A program made the position numbers and the translations under genes. Below are positions 1 to 9,309 of a DNA stretch of 64,000 bases, one piece after another (position 1 is the stretch's first letter; each line of letters starts with the position of its first letter). The notes beneath the pieces were generated by a model, which was not told the DNA's origin, ran no database searches, and saw nothing but the letters and a program-made list of their open reading frames with translations. The stretch spans positions 992,001 to 1,056,000 of the forward strand of contig NZ_CP038492.1 in assembly GCF_004751985.1 (NCBI RefSeq), written 5' to 3'. This DNA is from Rhodophyticola sp. CCM32 (lineage in GTDB: Bacteria > Pseudomonadota > Alphaproteobacteria > Rhodobacterales > Rhodobacteraceae).

Positions 1-1
1 C

Positions 2-595
2 TGCCCGGTCTTGAGTTTTATAATCGGTGGGGCGATCGGGCTTTCCCTGGGTGTCTTGCTGATCATTTTTGGTGACTGGAGGCTGTTGTCGGCCCTTCTT
101 GTCGCGATTGTCATCGGTGCGGTTCTGGGCATCGGGTTCATGATGTTCCTCTGTGGCGAAACCTCAACACCAGCCGCATCCGAGGCCCCAATGCCTGCCC
201 CGGAAACGCCGGTACCGCCTCCTCCCGCGTCGGCCCCTGAACCTGCACCGGCGCCTGCAGCCACCACACCACCGGCTGCGAGTTCTGCGCCTGATCCTGC
301 CGAAGCTGGCACACGCCCCGCTGGTATGGATACCGCACGCGGTGGCCAGCCTGATGATCTGAAACGGATCAAGGGGGTGGGCCCGAAGCTGGAGCAGCAA
401 CTGTTTTCGCTGGGCTTTCACCATTTCGACCAGATCGCCGCCTGGACCGCAGCAGAGGTCGCCTGGGTCGATGACAATCTGAAAGGCTTCAAGGGCCGGG
501 TCAGCCGCGACAACTGGGTTGAACAGGCGACGCTGTTGGCCGCAGGGGGTGAGACAGAATTCTCTAAGAAAGTTGACGAAGGGGATGTATACTAG
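2..595 (+). CDS. Membrane-anchored helix-hairpin-helix protein of the nuoE-nuoF junction (5' end probably outside window)
   Basis: The frame is open to the window edge, so the true start may lie a few codons upstream; the first start inside the window is a TTG at 11. After this come two hydrophobic stretches (about residues 3-22 and 27-46), a Pro/Ala-rich linker (about 50-95), and a C-terminal domain with a helix-hairpin-helix signature (KRIKGVGPKLEQQL) ending in TEFSKKVDEGDVY. From family knowledge this C-terminal domain is the one found as an extension of NuoE, or as a separate small protein, in Rhodobacteraceae nuo operons. Its role is not established; a part in complex I assembly or membrane tethering is inference. 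It is followed by a second protein with a related C-terminal domain. I am sure of the coding frame, less sure of the start. Confidence 0.75.
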   Translation, partial: CPVLSFIIGGAIGLSLGVLLIIFGDWRLLSALLVAIVIGAVLGIGFMMFLCGETSTPAASEAPMPAPETPVPPPPASAPEPAPAPAATTPPAASSAPDPAEAGTRPAGMDTARGGQPDDLKRIKGVGPKLEQQLFSLGFHHFDQIAAWTAAEVAWVDDNLKGFKGRVSRDNWVEQATLLAAGGETEFSKKVDEGDVY

Positions 596-640
596 GCTGC
601 TATGGGAGGGTATCTGTGACCACCGCTTTAGGAGAGCGCT

Positions 641-1141
641 ATGAAAATGGCAGAAAACCTGTGGCTGGGGGCGTTAACGGCCCAGCAAAACCTTCTTCAC
701 ATCGTCAACTTTTCCGGCGCCTTTTATGGCACGGCGGCCTTGCAGGGGCTTAATCTGGGCTTAAGCGCCCCGTTGAATTTCTGGTCCGCCCTGTCGCGGG
801 TCGATGCGCCCCGGGAAGCCAATCTGGACACAACCCCGCTGGACACAGCCCCGCCGGAAGAGGCTGCACCATCCCCCCCGATGCCTGAGCCGGTGGCCAT
901 GTCCAGCCCGCATCTTCTGGATGCGCCCCGGGGCGGCGTTGCCGATGATCTGACATCAATTTCAGGCATTGGTGCGAAACTGGCCCTGACGCTGAATGAA
1001 TTCGGCATCTATCATTATGACCAGATCGCCACGCTGGATGAGACGGGCATCGACTGGCTGAACAATCAGCAATCGGGTTTCAAGGCGCTTGTGGCGCGGT
1101 TCGATCTGATCGGGCAGGCCAAAGATCTGACGGCAGGGTGA
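641..1141 (+). CDS. Helix-hairpin-helix protein, paralogue of the preceding gene's C-terminal domain
   Basis: This 166-residue protein has an N-terminal region with hydrophobic and aromatic residues resembling phasin-like or amphipathic helices, a Pro-rich linker (about 60-90) and a C-terminal domain (about 99-165) starting DDLTSISGIGAKLALTL. That domain aligns by eye with the C-terminus of the gene just upstream (GVG versus GIG hairpin, shared DQIA, GF and QA positions). The ribosome binding site AGGAG lies a few bases before the ATG; a second ATG two codons on is possible. It sits inside the nuo operon between nuoE-region genes and nuoF. Function is unknown; the hairpin motif alone does not prove DNA binding. 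Confidence 0.75.
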   Translation: MKMAENLWLGALTAQQNLLHIVNFSGAFYGTAALQGLNLGLSAPLNFWSALSRVDAPREANLDTTPLDTAPPEEAAPSPPMPEPVAMSSPHLLDAPRGGVADDLTSISGIGAKLALTLNEFGIYHYDQIATLDETGIDWLNNQQSGFKALVARFDLIGQAKDLTAG

Positions 1142-1241
1142 TTCACATATTGGCGGGGTCGCAAGGCCCCCCATGCCATACCCGAGCTTGCATCAACGGC
1201 CCGGGGATACGACCCCGCACCAAGCGGATCAGGAGCGTGCT

Positions 1242-1454
1242 ATGACTTTTGACTGGCATTCCGACCCGATTTTCCGTGAGACATCTGTAACCGTTCACTA
1301 CAGGAATACTCAAAATGTCCGCCGGTTTCTCATTTCGGAATGTGGGGGTGATTTTAAATTTGACCGTCCATTCATGTCTTGGATCAAGGATGGGACGGAC
1401 AAGACAATGGGTGACGTTGTGAAGGAATGGAAAAAGCGCAACGGGGTCACGTGA
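1242..1454 (+). CDS. DUF6434 small protein
   Basis: This 70-residue protein matches what I recall of the DUF6434 family: start MTFDWHSDPI, central YRNTQNVRRF and FDRPFMSW, and an end rich in Lys/Arg. I chose the ATG at 1242 because AGGAGCG lies directly upstream and the family begins with this motif; the same frame is open from an upstream ATG at 1173, but those residues look non-coding. It lies between two nuo-operon accessory genes. No function is known. Some family members are described near SAP-domain proteins, so nucleic-acid binding is possible but unsupported here. Confidence 0.75.
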   Translation: MTFDWHSDPIFRETSVTVHYRNTQNVRRFLISECGGDFKFDRPFMSWIKDGTDKTMGDVVKEWKKRNGVT

Positions 1455-1457
1455 CAC

Positions 1458-1712
1458 ATGCAAGGCCAACCTGACCCCGACCGCCGCAATCTGCGCCAGA
1501 TTCGTCTGGCGGCGATTGTCATGGCTGCAACCATGGTGATCTGGATGGGTGCGCAACTGCTTGGCCGCAATCTGGGCCTGCCCGTGCGCTATGTGTTTTT
1601 GTTCGACCTTGCGGCAATCGCGGCTCTGGTCTGGGCTATGTTTGTGACGTATCAGGTGCATAAGGCGCGGCGCGGTCAAACCTCGCAGGGCGCGACAGAC
1701 AAGGACAAATAG
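1458..1712 (+). CDS. DUF5337 two-helix membrane protein of the nuo operon
   Basis: This 84-residue protein has a charged N-terminus, two hydrophobic helices (about residues 16-36 and 43-65) and a hydrophilic C-terminal tail. From family knowledge DUF5337 proteins sit directly before nuoF in Rhodobacteraceae, as here: the stop codon abuts the nuoF start with no spacer, implying translational coupling. A role as a small supernumerary subunit or assembly helper of complex I is inference from context only. The start is four bases after the preceding stop, so the two genes are tightly packed. Confidence 0.8.
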   Translation: MQGQPDPDRRNLRQIRLAAIVMAATMVIWMGAQLLGRNLGLPVRYVFLFDLAAIAALVWAMFVTYQVHKARRGQTSQGATDKDK

Positions 1713-3002
1713 ATGCTCCAGGACAAAGACCGGATTTTCACCAATCTGTACGGCATGCATGACCGGACGCTGGCAGGGGCCAGGGCGCGGGGCCATTGGG
1801 ATGGCACCGACAAGATCGTGCAGCTTGGCCGGGACAAGATTGTGGAGATCATGAAAGCCAGCGGGCTGCGCGGGCGCGGCGGAGCCGGGTTTCCGACTGG
1901 TCTGAAATGGTCGTTCATGCCCAAGGAAAGCGATGGTCGCCCGTCCTATCTGGTTGTGAACGCGGATGAATCCGAGCCCGGCACCTGCAAGGACCGCGAG
2001 ATCATGCGCAATGACCCCCATACGCTGATCGAGGGGTGTCTGATCGCCAGTTCCGCGATGGGGGCCAATGTCAGCTACATCTATATCCGGGGTGAATATA
2101 TCCGCGAACGCGAGGCGCTGCAGGCCGCAATTGACGAATGTTACGACAATGGGCTGCTTGGCAAAAACGCCGCCGGATCGGGCTGGGATTTTGACCTTTA
2201 TCTGGCCCATGGGGCAGGGGCCTATATCTGTGGCGAGGAAACGGCACTTCTGGAAAGCCTGGAAGGCAAGAAGGGCATGCCGCGCATGAAGCCGCCATTC
2301 CCTGCCGGCGCGGGGCTTTATGGCTGCCCGACGACAGTGAACAATGTGGAATCGATTGCCGTTGTGCCAACGATCCTGCGGCGCGGGGCCGAATGGTTTT
2401 CAAGCTTTGGCCGCCCCAATAATGTGGGCACCAAGCTGTTTGCGATCTCGGGCCATGTGAACACCCCTTGTGTCGTCGAAGAGGCGATGAGCATCCCCTT
2501 TGATGAACTGATTGATCGCCATTGCGGCGGTATCCGCGGCGGCTGGGACAATCTGAAAGCGGTGATCCCCGGCGGGTCCTCGGTGCCCTGCCTGCCCGGT
2601 GAGGTGATGCGCAAGGATGCGATCATGGATTTCGACTGGCTGCGCGAACAACGCTCGGGCCTTGGCACGGCAGCGGTCATCGTGATGGACAACTCGACGG
2701 ATATCATCAAGGCGATCTGGCGGTTGGCGGCGTTCTACAAGCATGAAAGCTGTGGCCAGTGCACGCCCTGTCGGGAAGGCACCGGCTGGATGATGCGGGT
2801 CATGGACCGGCTGGTCAGAGGCGAGGCAGAGGTTGAAGAGATCGACATGCTGCTGGACGTCACCAAACAGGTGGAAGGTCACACGATCTGCGCCCTGGGC
2901 GATGCGGCGGCCTGGCCTATCCAGGGGCTGATCCGCCATTTCCGGGACGAGATCGAAGACCGGATCAGGCATAAACGCGGGGCGGCCATCGCGGCGGAAT
3001 AA
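1713..3002 (+). CDS. nuoF: NADH-quinone oxidoreductase subunit F
   Basis: NuoF is the NADH-oxidising flavoprotein of the peripheral arm of complex I; it binds NADH, FMN and the [4Fe-4S] cluster N3. The 429-residue length is normal. Visible signatures are the glycine-rich NADH-binding segment [13 protein letters not shown] (residues 54-66), the FMN-binding stretch around [19 protein letters not shown], and the N3 cluster motif [12 protein letters not shown] near residue 350, with a fourth cysteine in HTICALGD. The ATG follows the DUF5337 stop immediately. It is intact and well placed, and is one of the surest calls in the window. Confidence 0.98.
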   Translation: MLQDKDRIFTNLYGMHDRTLAGARARGHWDGTDKIVQLGRDKIVEIMKASGLRGRGGAGFPTGLKWSFMPKESDGRPSYLVVNADESEPGTCKDREIMRNDPHTLIEGCLIASSAMGANVSYIYIRGEYIREREALQAAIDECYDNGLLGKNAAGSGWDFDLYLAHGAGAYICGEETALLESLEGKKGMPRMKPPFPAGAGLYGCPTTVNNVESIAVVPTILRRGAEWFSSFGRPNNVGTKLFAISGHVNTPCVVEEAMSIPFDELIDRHCGGIRGGWDNLKAVIPGGSSVPCLPGEVMRKDAIMDFDWLREQRSGLGTAAVIVMDNSTDIIKAIWRLAAFYKHESCGQCTPCREGTGWMMRVMDRLVRGEAEVEEIDMLLDVTKQVEGHTICALGDAAAWPIQGLIRHFRDEIEDRIRHKRGAAIAAE

Positions 3003-3417
3003 CATCCGTCTGCCATGGTAAGCTCACCCCCATAGCGTTTCGAATAATAAATACCGGATACAGCATGCGGATGTCAGGGACGGCATGTGGCCTGTAAATT
3101 GATTCGCCCCTGTGCCGGGCGCGGCATCTGAGTCACAGGTTTTTGGCCTGCTGGCGCGCTGTAAACAGGCAGTCGGGCAGAGCTGTCTGGCACACATATA
3201 TTTGTGCCGGCGGCCTGCATCCCATCTTGGCGCGAATGCCCTTTTCGGGCAGGGAAAGGCGGTGGTGACTTGTCTTCACGGGCTGTTCAGGCCTGTTCCC
3301 TTACAAGGAGCAATTTCAGGCCTGATCCTGCTTTGGCCGGGGCGTGTTATTGAATATCATGCCCCCCGACACCCAGATCAGAGCAGTGGTAAGACCCGAT
3401 TTTGTAAGGGATTTGAA
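3003..3417 (+). other. Gene-free gap between nuoF and the DUF5333 gene
   Basis: No convincing gene is seen in these 415 bases. A frame open from 3112 runs into the DUF5333 gene, but its residues look non-coding and the family starts later. The gap holds one copy of the AGCGTTTCGA motif (3035-3044) that recurs in other gaps of the window. It also holds a hairpin with arms GGCACA (3189-3194) and TGTGCC (3203-3208), and a smaller TGCCC/GGGCA hairpin near 3237. These could be processing or attenuation sites inside the nuo operon, but that is inference. Confidence 0.5.
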
Positions 3418-3849
3418 ATGCGACATTATGGGAAAGTGCTGATTGTCTGCCTGCTGGTGTCCGGCTTTGGCCTGCTGACCTCGATGGCGATGGCACAGAA
3501 TGAACGCTGGCAGGGTCTGCGCGACGATCCACAGATCGCAAGCGGGGTTCTGGTCGCCGCCATCGGGCGGATTGTTGAGGATAATTGCACTGATATTGAA
3601 CGCCGCAACGGGCGGGCGCGGCTGGCGGTCATTCCGATTTATAACCGGGCTGTATCGCTGGGCTATTCGCGCTCCGAGATTTTCGCCTATATCGACGATG
3701 AGACCGAAAAAGAGCGGGTCCGCGCCCAGGCACGGCAATGGCTGGCGGAGCGTGGCGCCTCGGAATCCGCGCCGGAAACCATCTGTCAGGTGGGGCGCGA
3801 CGAAATTTCCGCCGGTTCTCCAATTGGCAGATTGCTTCGAGAGGGTTAG
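3418..3849 (+). CDS. DUF5333 secreted/periplasmic protein of the nuo operon
   Basis: This 143-residue protein starts with a signal peptide (MRHYGKVLIVCLLVSGF, probable cleavage after AMA near residue 26). The mature part carries the features I associate with DUF5333: two cysteines (in DNCTDIERR and ETICQVGRDEI), the GYSRSEIFAYID segment and the C-terminal SPIGRLLREG. I chose the ATG at 3418 because the signal peptide begins there. The family is typical of the nuoF-nuoG interval in Rhodobacteraceae. Function is unknown; a periplasmic factor linked to complex I biogenesis is only a contextual guess. Confidence 0.8.
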   Translation: MRHYGKVLIVCLLVSGFGLLTSMAMAQNERWQGLRDDPQIASGVLVAAIGRIVEDNCTDIERRNGRARLAVIPIYNRAVSLGYSRSEIFAYIDDETEKERVRAQARQWLAERGASESAPETICQVGRDEISAGSPIGRLLREG

Positions 3850-3915
3850 AAGGCATGGAACGGCACACCGGAGGGCAGAGCGAACCGGCCCCCGGACAGT
3901 GAAGGACCCGTAGCC

Positions 3916-5937
3916 ATGAGCGACCTGCGCACCATCGTCATCGACGGAAATGAAGTTGAAGTGGATCCGGCGATGACCCTGATCCAGGCCTGTGAACAGG
4001 CGGGGGTGGAAATCCCCCGGTTCTGCTATCACGAGCGATTGTCGATTGCCGGGAATTGCCGGATGTGTCTGGTCGAGGTTGTGGGCGGCCCGCCGAAACC
4101 AACCGCCTCCTGCGCGATGCAGGTGAAAGACCTGCGCCCCGGCCCCGAAGGCCAGCCACCGGTGGTGAAAACCAACTCCCCCATGGTCAAGAAGGCCCGT
4201 GAAGGGGTGATGGAGTTTCTGCTGATCAACCACCCGCTGGATTGCCCGATCTGCGATCAGGGTGGCGAATGCGACCTTCAGGATCAGGCCATGGCCTATG
4301 GCGTTGATTTCTCGCGCTTCCGGGAGCCGAAACGCGCGGTGGACAACATGGATCTGGGGCCGCTGGTCGGCACCGCCATGACACGCTGCATTTCCTGCAC
4401 CCGCTGCGTGCGCTTCATCACTGAGGTCGCGGGCATTCCTGAACTGGGTCAGACCGGGCGCGGCGAGGATAGCGAGATCACCTCTTATCTGGGTGCGACG
4501 CTTGACAGCGAAATGCAGGGAAATATCGTCGATCTTTGCCCTGTTGGGGCGCTGACCTCGAAACCCTATGCGTTCACGGCCCGCCCGTGGGAACTGACGA
4601 AGACCGAAACCATCGACGTGATGGACGCATTGGGGTCCAACATCCGTGTGGACACAAAGGGCCGCGAAGTGATGCGGATTCTGCCGCGCAATCATGACGG
4701 GGTGAACGAGGAATGGTTGAGCGACAAATCCCGCTATGTCTGGGACGGGTTGCGCCGGCAGCGGCTGGACCGGCCCTATATTCGCGAAAACGGCAAATTG
4801 CGCCCTGCAGGCTGGGCCGAGGCACTGACAGCCGCCGCGTCCGCCATGAAAGGCCGGAAACTGGCCGGTCTGGTGGGCGATCTGGCCCCGGTTGAGGCGG
4901 CTTTTGCCTTGAAACAGTTGATCGAGGGGCAGGGCGGCCATGTGGAATGCCGCACCGATGGGGCGAAACTGCCTGCGGGCAACCGGTCGGCCTATGTGGG
5001 CACTGCCGCGATTGAAGCTATCGACGATGCAAAATCCATCCTGCTGATCGGCACCAACCCGCGCCTTGAAGCGCCGGTGCTGAATGCGCGCATCCGCAAG
5101 GCCTGGCTGGGCGGGGCGTCTGTGGGGCTGGTCGGGCCGGCGGTCGATCTGACCTATGACTATGCGCATTTCGGCCCCGGTCGGGACGCTTTGACCACCA
5201 ATCGTGACTGCGCCATCGACAATCTGAAGGCCAGCGGGCCGGGCCTTGTGATTGTGGGGCAGGGGGCGTTGCGTGACGCCGATGGCGAGGCCGTTCTGGC
5301 CTATGCGATGGATATCGCCGAGAAAGCGGGCGCGGGCCTTCTGGTTCTGCATTCAGCGGCGGGGCGCGTTGGCGCGATGGATGCAGGCTGCGTGACCGAA
5401 GGTGGCATGACAGCGGCGCTGGACGGGGCCGAGGTGATCTATAACCTTGGCGCCGATGAATGTGATCTGCCCGCTGGTCCGTTTGTGATCTATCAGGGTT
5501 CCCATGGGGACCGGGGGGCGCATCGGGCCGATATCATTCTGCCGGGCGCGGCCTATACCGAGGAACAGGGCCTGTTCGTCAACACCGAAGGCCGTCCGCA
5601 ACTGGCCCTTCGGGCCGGGTTTGCACCGGGCGAGGCGAAAGAAAACTGGGCCATCCTGCGCGCGCTTTCCGCCGAGATGGAGGCGGTCTTGCCGTTTGAC
5701 ACGCTGGCGGCGCTGCGCATGGCGCTGGTGGCCGAGGTTCCGCATCTGGCGAAGATCGACATGGTGCCGGAAAACCCGTGGCACCTGCCAGAGGTGAAAC
5801 CCCTTGGCAGGGCAGTATTCGCAAGCGCGTTCGGTGATCACTATCTGACCAACCCGATCACCCGGGCCAGCGTGTTGATGGCCGAATTAAGCGCCAATGC
5901 GAAGGCACGGGCCGCCCCACCGATCGCGGCAGAGTAA
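3916..5937 (+). CDS. nuoG: NADH-quinone oxidoreductase subunit G
   Basis: NuoG is the largest peripheral-arm subunit of complex I and carries most of the electron-transfer clusters. The 673-residue protein shows the N1b [2Fe-2S] ligands C37, C48, C51 and C66, the His/Cys N5 ligands H106, C110, C113 and C119 ([14 protein letters not shown]), and the N4 motif CISCTRC with the distal [10 protein letters not shown]. The remainder is a molybdopterin-oxidoreductase-like domain without the cofactor site, as usual for this subunit. Length fits alphaproteobacterial NuoG. The start follows the DUF5333 gene by about 65 bases. Confidence 0.98.
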   Translation: MSDLRTIVIDGNEVEVDPAMTLIQACEQAGVEIPRFCYHERLSIAGNCRMCLVEVVGGPPKPTASCAMQVKDLRPGPEGQPPVVKTNSPMVKKAREGVMEFLLINHPLDCPICDQGGECDLQDQAMAYGVDFSRFREPKRAVDNMDLGPLVGTAMTRCISCTRCVRFITEVAGIPELGQTGRGEDSEITSYLGATLDSEMQGNIVDLCPVGALTSKPYAFTARPWELTKTETIDVMDALGSNIRVDTKGREVMRILPRNHDGVNEEWLSDKSRYVWDGLRRQRLDRPYIRENGKLRPAGWAEALTAAASAMKGRKLAGLVGDLAPVEAAFALKQLIEGQGGHVECRTDGAKLPAGNRSAYVGTAAIEAIDDAKSILLIGTNPRLEAPVLNARIRKAWLGGASVGLVGPAVDLTYDYAHFGPGRDALTTNRDCAIDNLKASGPGLVIVGQGALRDADGEAVLAYAMDIAEKAGAGLLVLHSAAGRVGAMDAGCVTEGGMTAALDGAEVIYNLGADECDLPAGPFVIYQGSHGDRGAHRADIILPGAAYTEEQGLFVNTEGRPQLALRAGFAPGEAKENWAILRALSAEMEAVLPFDTLAALRMALVAEVPHLAKIDMVPENPWHLPEVKPLGRAVFASAFGDHYLTNPITRASVLMAELSANAKARAAPPIAAE

Positions 5938-5949
5938 GGCCCGCCGGGC

Positions 5950-6351
5950 ATGAACCGCCGCTGTCTTCCTCTGTCGGGTTTTGTCGCCTGTTGCGGGCTG
6001 GCGGGATGCGTCAGCAGTTTTCCGGTCGACGACCCGAACCGGGCGGCATTCTATGACGGGGTCGAGACCCGGTTGCTGGATGACGATCTGGTGAACTTTC
6101 ATGTACAGATGACCGGCATGGCAACCCGGGCGGATGTTGAGGATTATGCCAAATGTGCCGCAGCGCAATATGCCCTGATCCGGGGCTATGGTTTTGCGCG
6201 ACATGTGCGCACAAATGTGCAGGAAGAGGGTGGCGTTTGGCGTGGAGATGCGGTTTACACCATCTCACCGGCGCTCCCGCGAGGGTTGCAGACGCTTGAC
6301 GCCGAAGTGGTGGCAGCGGCCTGCGCCGAGCAAGGTATACCGACGGTGTGA
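5950..6351 (+). CDS. Putative lipoprotein in the nuo operon
   Basis: This 133-residue protein has an N-terminal lipoprotein signal with lipobox LAGC (residues 17-20), so it should be lipid-modified and exported. The rest is soluble, with cysteines at about 60 and 126. I do not recognise a named family. It is packed between nuoG (12 bases upstream) and nuoH (6 bases downstream), so it is almost certainly co-transcribed with complex I. A role at the periplasmic face of the complex or in its assembly is possible, but nothing in the sequence proves this. Confidence 0.7.
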   Translation: MNRRCLPLSGFVACCGLAGCVSSFPVDDPNRAAFYDGVETRLLDDDLVNFHVQMTGMATRADVEDYAKCAAAQYALIRGYGFARHVRTNVQEEGGVWRGDAVYTISPALPRGLQTLDAEVVAAACAEQGIPTV

Positions 6352-6357
6352 GGACCA

Positions 6358-7395
6358 ATGGACGGCTTCTTTTCTACCACTCCTGGCATCATTCTGATCA
6401 TGGCTGCGCAAAGCCTTTTGATCATCGGTTTCGTGATGATCTCGCTGCTGTTCCTGGTCTATGGCGACCGCAAGATCTGGGCCGCTGTGCAGATGCGCCG
6501 GGGCCCCAATGTGGTGGGCGCTTTCGGGTTGCTGCAATCGGTGGCCGATGCGCTGAAATACATCGTCAAGGAAGTGGTGGTGCCCGCCGGGGCGGACAAG
6601 GCCGTTTTCATGCTGGCGCCGATGACCTCTTTCGTGCTGGCGATTCTGGCCTGGGCGGTGATCCCTTTCAATGACAGTTGGGTTCTGGCGGATCTGAACA
6701 TTGCCATTCTCTATGTCTTCGCCATGTCCTCGCTTGAGGTGTATGGCGTGATCATGGGGGGCTGGGCCTCGAACTCGAAATACCCGTTTCTGGGCTCGCT
6801 CCGCTCTGCCGCGCAGATGATTTCCTATGAGGTGTCGATCGGGCTGATCATCATCGGGGTGATCATCACCACGGGGTCGCTCAATTTCGGGGATATCGTG
6901 CGGGCGCAGGATGGCGCTGCCGGGTTCTTCAACTGGTACTGGCTGCCGCATCTGCCGATGGTGTTCCTGTTCTTCATCAGCTCTCTGGCGGAAACCAACC
7001 GCCCGCCCTTCGATCTGCCCGAGGCGGAATCGGAACTGGTTGCGGGCTATCAGGTGGAATATTCCGCCACACCCTTCCTGTTGTTCATGGCCGGTGAATA
7101 TATCGCGATCTTCCTGATGTGCGCACTGATCACGCTGTTGTTCTTCGGTGGCTGGCTCAGCCCGATCCCGGGCCTGCCCGACGGGGCGCTGTGGATGGTT
7201 GCGAAGATGAGCTTTTTCTTCTTCCTATTTGCGATGGTGAAGGCGATCACGCCACGCTACCGCTATGATCAGCTGATGCGCCTGGGGTGGAAAGTGTTCC
7301 TGCCGTTCAGCCTGTTCTGGGTGGTGTTCGTGGCTTTCATGGCGAAATTCGAAGTGTTTGGCAGTTTCTATGCCCGTTGGGCGATTGGAGGCTAA
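6358..7395 (+). CDS. nuoH: NADH-quinone oxidoreductase subunit H
   Basis: NuoH (homologue of ND1) is the membrane subunit that joins the peripheral and membrane arms and forms much of the quinone-binding cavity. The 345-residue protein has about eight hydrophobic helices and the conserved loops [22 protein letters not shown] ([16 protein letters not shown]), [27 protein letters not shown] and RYRYDQLM, whose acidic and arginine residues line the quinone channel. It is intact. NuoI begins immediately downstream, two bases after the stop. Confidence 0.98.
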   Translation: MDGFFSTTPGIILIMAAQSLLIIGFVMISLLFLVYGDRKIWAAVQMRRGPNVVGAFGLLQSVADALKYIVKEVVVPAGADKAVFMLAPMTSFVLAILAWAVIPFNDSWVLADLNIAILYVFAMSSLEVYGVIMGGWASNSKYPFLGSLRSAAQMISYEVSIGLIIIGVIITTGSLNFGDIVRAQDGAAGFFNWYWLPHLPMVFLFFISSLAETNRPPFDLPEAESELVAGYQVEYSATPFLLFMAGEYIAIFLMCALITLLFFGGWLSPIPGLPDGALWMVAKMSFFFFLFAMVKAITPRYRYDQLMRLGWKVFLPFSLFWVVFVAFMAKFEVFGSFYARWAIGG

Positions 7396-7396
7396 T

Positions 7397-7891
7397 GTGA
7401 CCCAGATCGACTATACCCGCGCGGCCAAATACTTCCTGCTGGTGGATTTCTTCAAAGGCTTCAAACTGGGGATGAAGTATTTCTTCGCCCCCAAGGCCAC
7501 GCTGAACTACCCCCATGAAAAGGGCCCGCTTTCCCCGCGTTTCCGCGGTGAACACGCGCTGCGCCGCTATCCCAATGGCGAAGAACGCTGCATCGCCTGC
7601 AAATTGTGTGAGGCGATCTGCCCGGCGCAGGCCATCACCATCGACGCGGAGCCGCGCGAAGACGGCAGCCGCCGGACCACGCGCTATGACATCGACATGA
7701 CCAAATGCATCTATTGCGGGTTCTGCCAGGAAGCCTGCCCGGTGGATGCCATCGTCGAGGGGCCGAATTTCGAATTCGCCACCGAGACCCGGGAAGAATT
7801 GTTCTATGACAAGGCCAGGCTTCTGGAAAACGGCGAGCGATGGGAAGCCGAGATTGCCCGCAATCTGGAACTGGATGCGCCCTACAGATGA
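7397..7891 (+). CDS. nuoI: NADH-quinone oxidoreductase subunit I
   Basis: NuoI is the 8Fe ferredoxin-like subunit carrying clusters N6a and N6b, which pass electrons towards N2. The 164-residue protein has two CxxCxxCxxxCP motifs, the first at C65-C68-C71-C75 and the second in [13 protein letters not shown] start it at the GTG at 7397, giving [15 protein letters not shown], because GGAG lies just upstream and this matches the family's start; an in-frame ATG further up lies inside nuoH. The stop overlaps the next gene's start (ATGA). Confidence 0.96.
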   Translation: MTQIDYTRAAKYFLLVDFFKGFKLGMKYFFAPKATLNYPHEKGPLSPRFRGEHALRRYPNGEERCIACKLCEAICPAQAITIDAEPREDGSRRTTRYDIDMTKCIYCGFCQEACPVDAIVEGPNFEFATETREELFYDKARLLENGERWEAEIARNLELDAPYR

Positions 7892-8301
7892 GTGACAGCC
7901 CCCCAAACCCGTTCGAGGCGATGTTCGCCCAGACCCAGGAAATGGCCCAGGATTGGGTCAAGGCGATGAATCCGGCCATGGCGCATTTCACACCCCAGGG
8001 CTTTGACAAAATCTGGCCCACGATCCCCTCCGAGGTGCTGGAGGCGTTCTGGGGCAAGCAGTTCAACCCCGACGGGCTGGATGCGAAAACCCGGCTGCTG
8101 CTGACCTTGCAGGGCCTGACCATTCAGGGCGCCGTGGCCGAGCCGCAGATCCGCCTGACCGTGCGCCACGCGGTCGAGGCCGGGGCCAGCAAGCAGGAGA
8201 TTGCCGAGACCATCGGTCACGCAGCGGTCTTTGCCGGTGTGCCCGCGATGAACAAGGCGATGGAATGGGCCAAATCCGCCATCGACGAGGCTGAGGAATA
8301 A
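7888..8301 (+). CDS. Carboxymuconolactone decarboxylase (CMD)-like protein between nuoI and nuoJ
   Basis: The 137-residue protein contains a CMD/AhpD-type helical domain (about residues 45-125: [20 protein letters not shown], then [29 protein letters not shown]). The Cys pair of AhpD peroxidases is absent, so thiol-peroxidase activity is unlikely. I chose the ATG at 7888, which overlaps the nuoI stop, over an upstream in-frame start inside nuoI. Tight coupling to nuoI and nuoJ is seen in related bacteria and implies a role connected to complex I. What that role is remains unknown. Confidence 0.8.
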   Translation: MSDSPPNPFEAMFAQTQEMAQDWVKAMNPAMAHFTPQGFDKIWPTIPSEVLEAFWGKQFNPDGLDAKTRLLLTLQGLTIQGAVAEPQIRLTVRHAVEAGASKQEIAETIGHAAVFAGVPAMNKAMEWAKSAIDEAEE

Positions 8302-8304
8302 CCC

Positions 8305-8919
8305 ATGGGCATTGCCGATTTCACCTTCTATGTCTTTGCGATCACGGTTGTGACGGCCGCGCTTTTCGTCGTGGTGTCACGCAATCCGGTGCATTCGGTC
8401 TTGTGGCTGATCCTGTGCTTTTTGTCCTCGGCCGGTCTGTTCGTGCTGTTGGGGGCCGAATTTGTCGCGATGCTGCTGATCATCGTCTATGTGGGCGCGG
8501 TGGCGGTGTTGTTCCTGTTCGTGGTGATGATGCTGGATGTGGATTTCGCCGAGTTGAAGGCGGAAATGGCAAAATATGTGCCGCTTGCCGGGCTGATCGG
8601 TGTTGTGCTGCTGATGCAGCTTACGATGGCTTTTGGCACCTGGCAGTTTTCTGACGGGATCGACGCGCGGCTGGGCAATCCGATCCCGCCGATGGACGAG
8701 GTTCATAACGCCCGGGCTTTGGGGCTTCTGCTCTATGACAAGTATTTCCTGCTGTTCCAGCTGGCCGGTCTGATCCTGCTGGTGGCGATGATCGGGGCGA
8801 TTGTGCTGACACTGCGCCACCGTCAGGACATCAAGCGCCAGAACGTGATCGCCCAGATGATGCGCGACCCGGCCAAGGCGATGGAACTCAAAGACGTGAA
8901 ACCGGGGCAGGGGTTGTAA
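8305..8919 (+). CDS. nuoJ: NADH-quinone oxidoreductase subunit J
   Basis: NuoJ (ND6 homologue) is a small membrane-arm subunit with five hydrophobic helices. The 204-residue protein shows the conserved [33 protein letters not shown] region and the [19 protein letters not shown] helix, whose pi-bulge links quinone chemistry to proton pumping in known structures. A cytoplasmic tail of about 40 residues follows the last helix. The ATG is three bases past the CMD-like gene's stop, and nuoK starts about 75 bases downstream. Confidence 0.97.
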   Translation: MGIADFTFYVFAITVVTAALFVVVSRNPVHSVLWLILCFLSSAGLFVLLGAEFVAMLLIIVYVGAVAVLFLFVVMMLDVDFAELKAEMAKYVPLAGLIGVVLLMQLTMAFGTWQFSDGIDARLGNPIPPMDEVHNARALGLLLYDKYFLLFQLAGLILLVAMIGAIVLTLRHRQDIKRQNVIAQMMRDPAKAMELKDVKPGQGL

Positions 8920-8994
8920 GACCTCGCCTGCCGCCCATAAGCGGCAAAGCTGAATGAACATTTGGGGTCGAGCGATGCGCCCCGGAGGGACGAG

Positions 8995-9303
8995 ATGAGT
9001 ATCGGACTGGAACATTACCTGACAGTGGCCGCCGCGCTGTTCGTCATCGGCATTTTCGGGATTTTCCTGAACCGCAAGAACGTCATCATCATTCTGATGT
9101 CGATCGAACTGGTGCTGTTGTCGGTGAATATCAACTTCATCGCGTTTTCCAGCTTTCTGGGTGATCAGACCGGCCAGATCTTCACCCTGTTCGTGCTGAC
9201 CGTTGCCGCCGCCGAGGCCGCCATCGGCTTGGCCATTCTGGTCTGTTTCTTCCGCAACCGCGGCACGATTGCGGTGGAAGATGTCAATGTGATGAAGGGC
9301 TAG
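8995..9303 (+). CDS. nuoK: NADH-quinone oxidoreductase subunit K
   Basis: NuoK (ND4L homologue) has three hydrophobic helices with buried glutamates used in proton transfer, visible here in [14 protein letters not shown] and [14 protein letters not shown]. The length is 102 residues, as expected. I chose the ATG at 8995 because GGAGGGACGAG lies directly before it; the frame is also open from 8962, but the extra residues are not part of the family. The nuoL start follows by six bases. Confidence 0.97.
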   Translation: MSIGLEHYLTVAAALFVIGIFGIFLNRKNVIIILMSIELVLLSVNINFIAFSSFLGDQTGQIFTLFVLTVAAAEAAIGLAILVCFFRNRGTIAVEDVNVMKG

Positions 9304-9309
9304 CGCGCC

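Noticed and set aside
3112..3417. Longer version of the DUF5333 protein starting at 3112
   Set aside because: The extra 102 residues precede a clear signal peptide and look non-coding; the family starts at the chosen ATG.
3316..5352. 678-codon open frame on the minus strand opposite nuoG
   Set aside because: It is antisense to a clear NuoG with all cluster ligands. Long antisense frames are common in GC-rich genes with G/C third positions, and its residues are His/Arg/Gln-rich without any motif.
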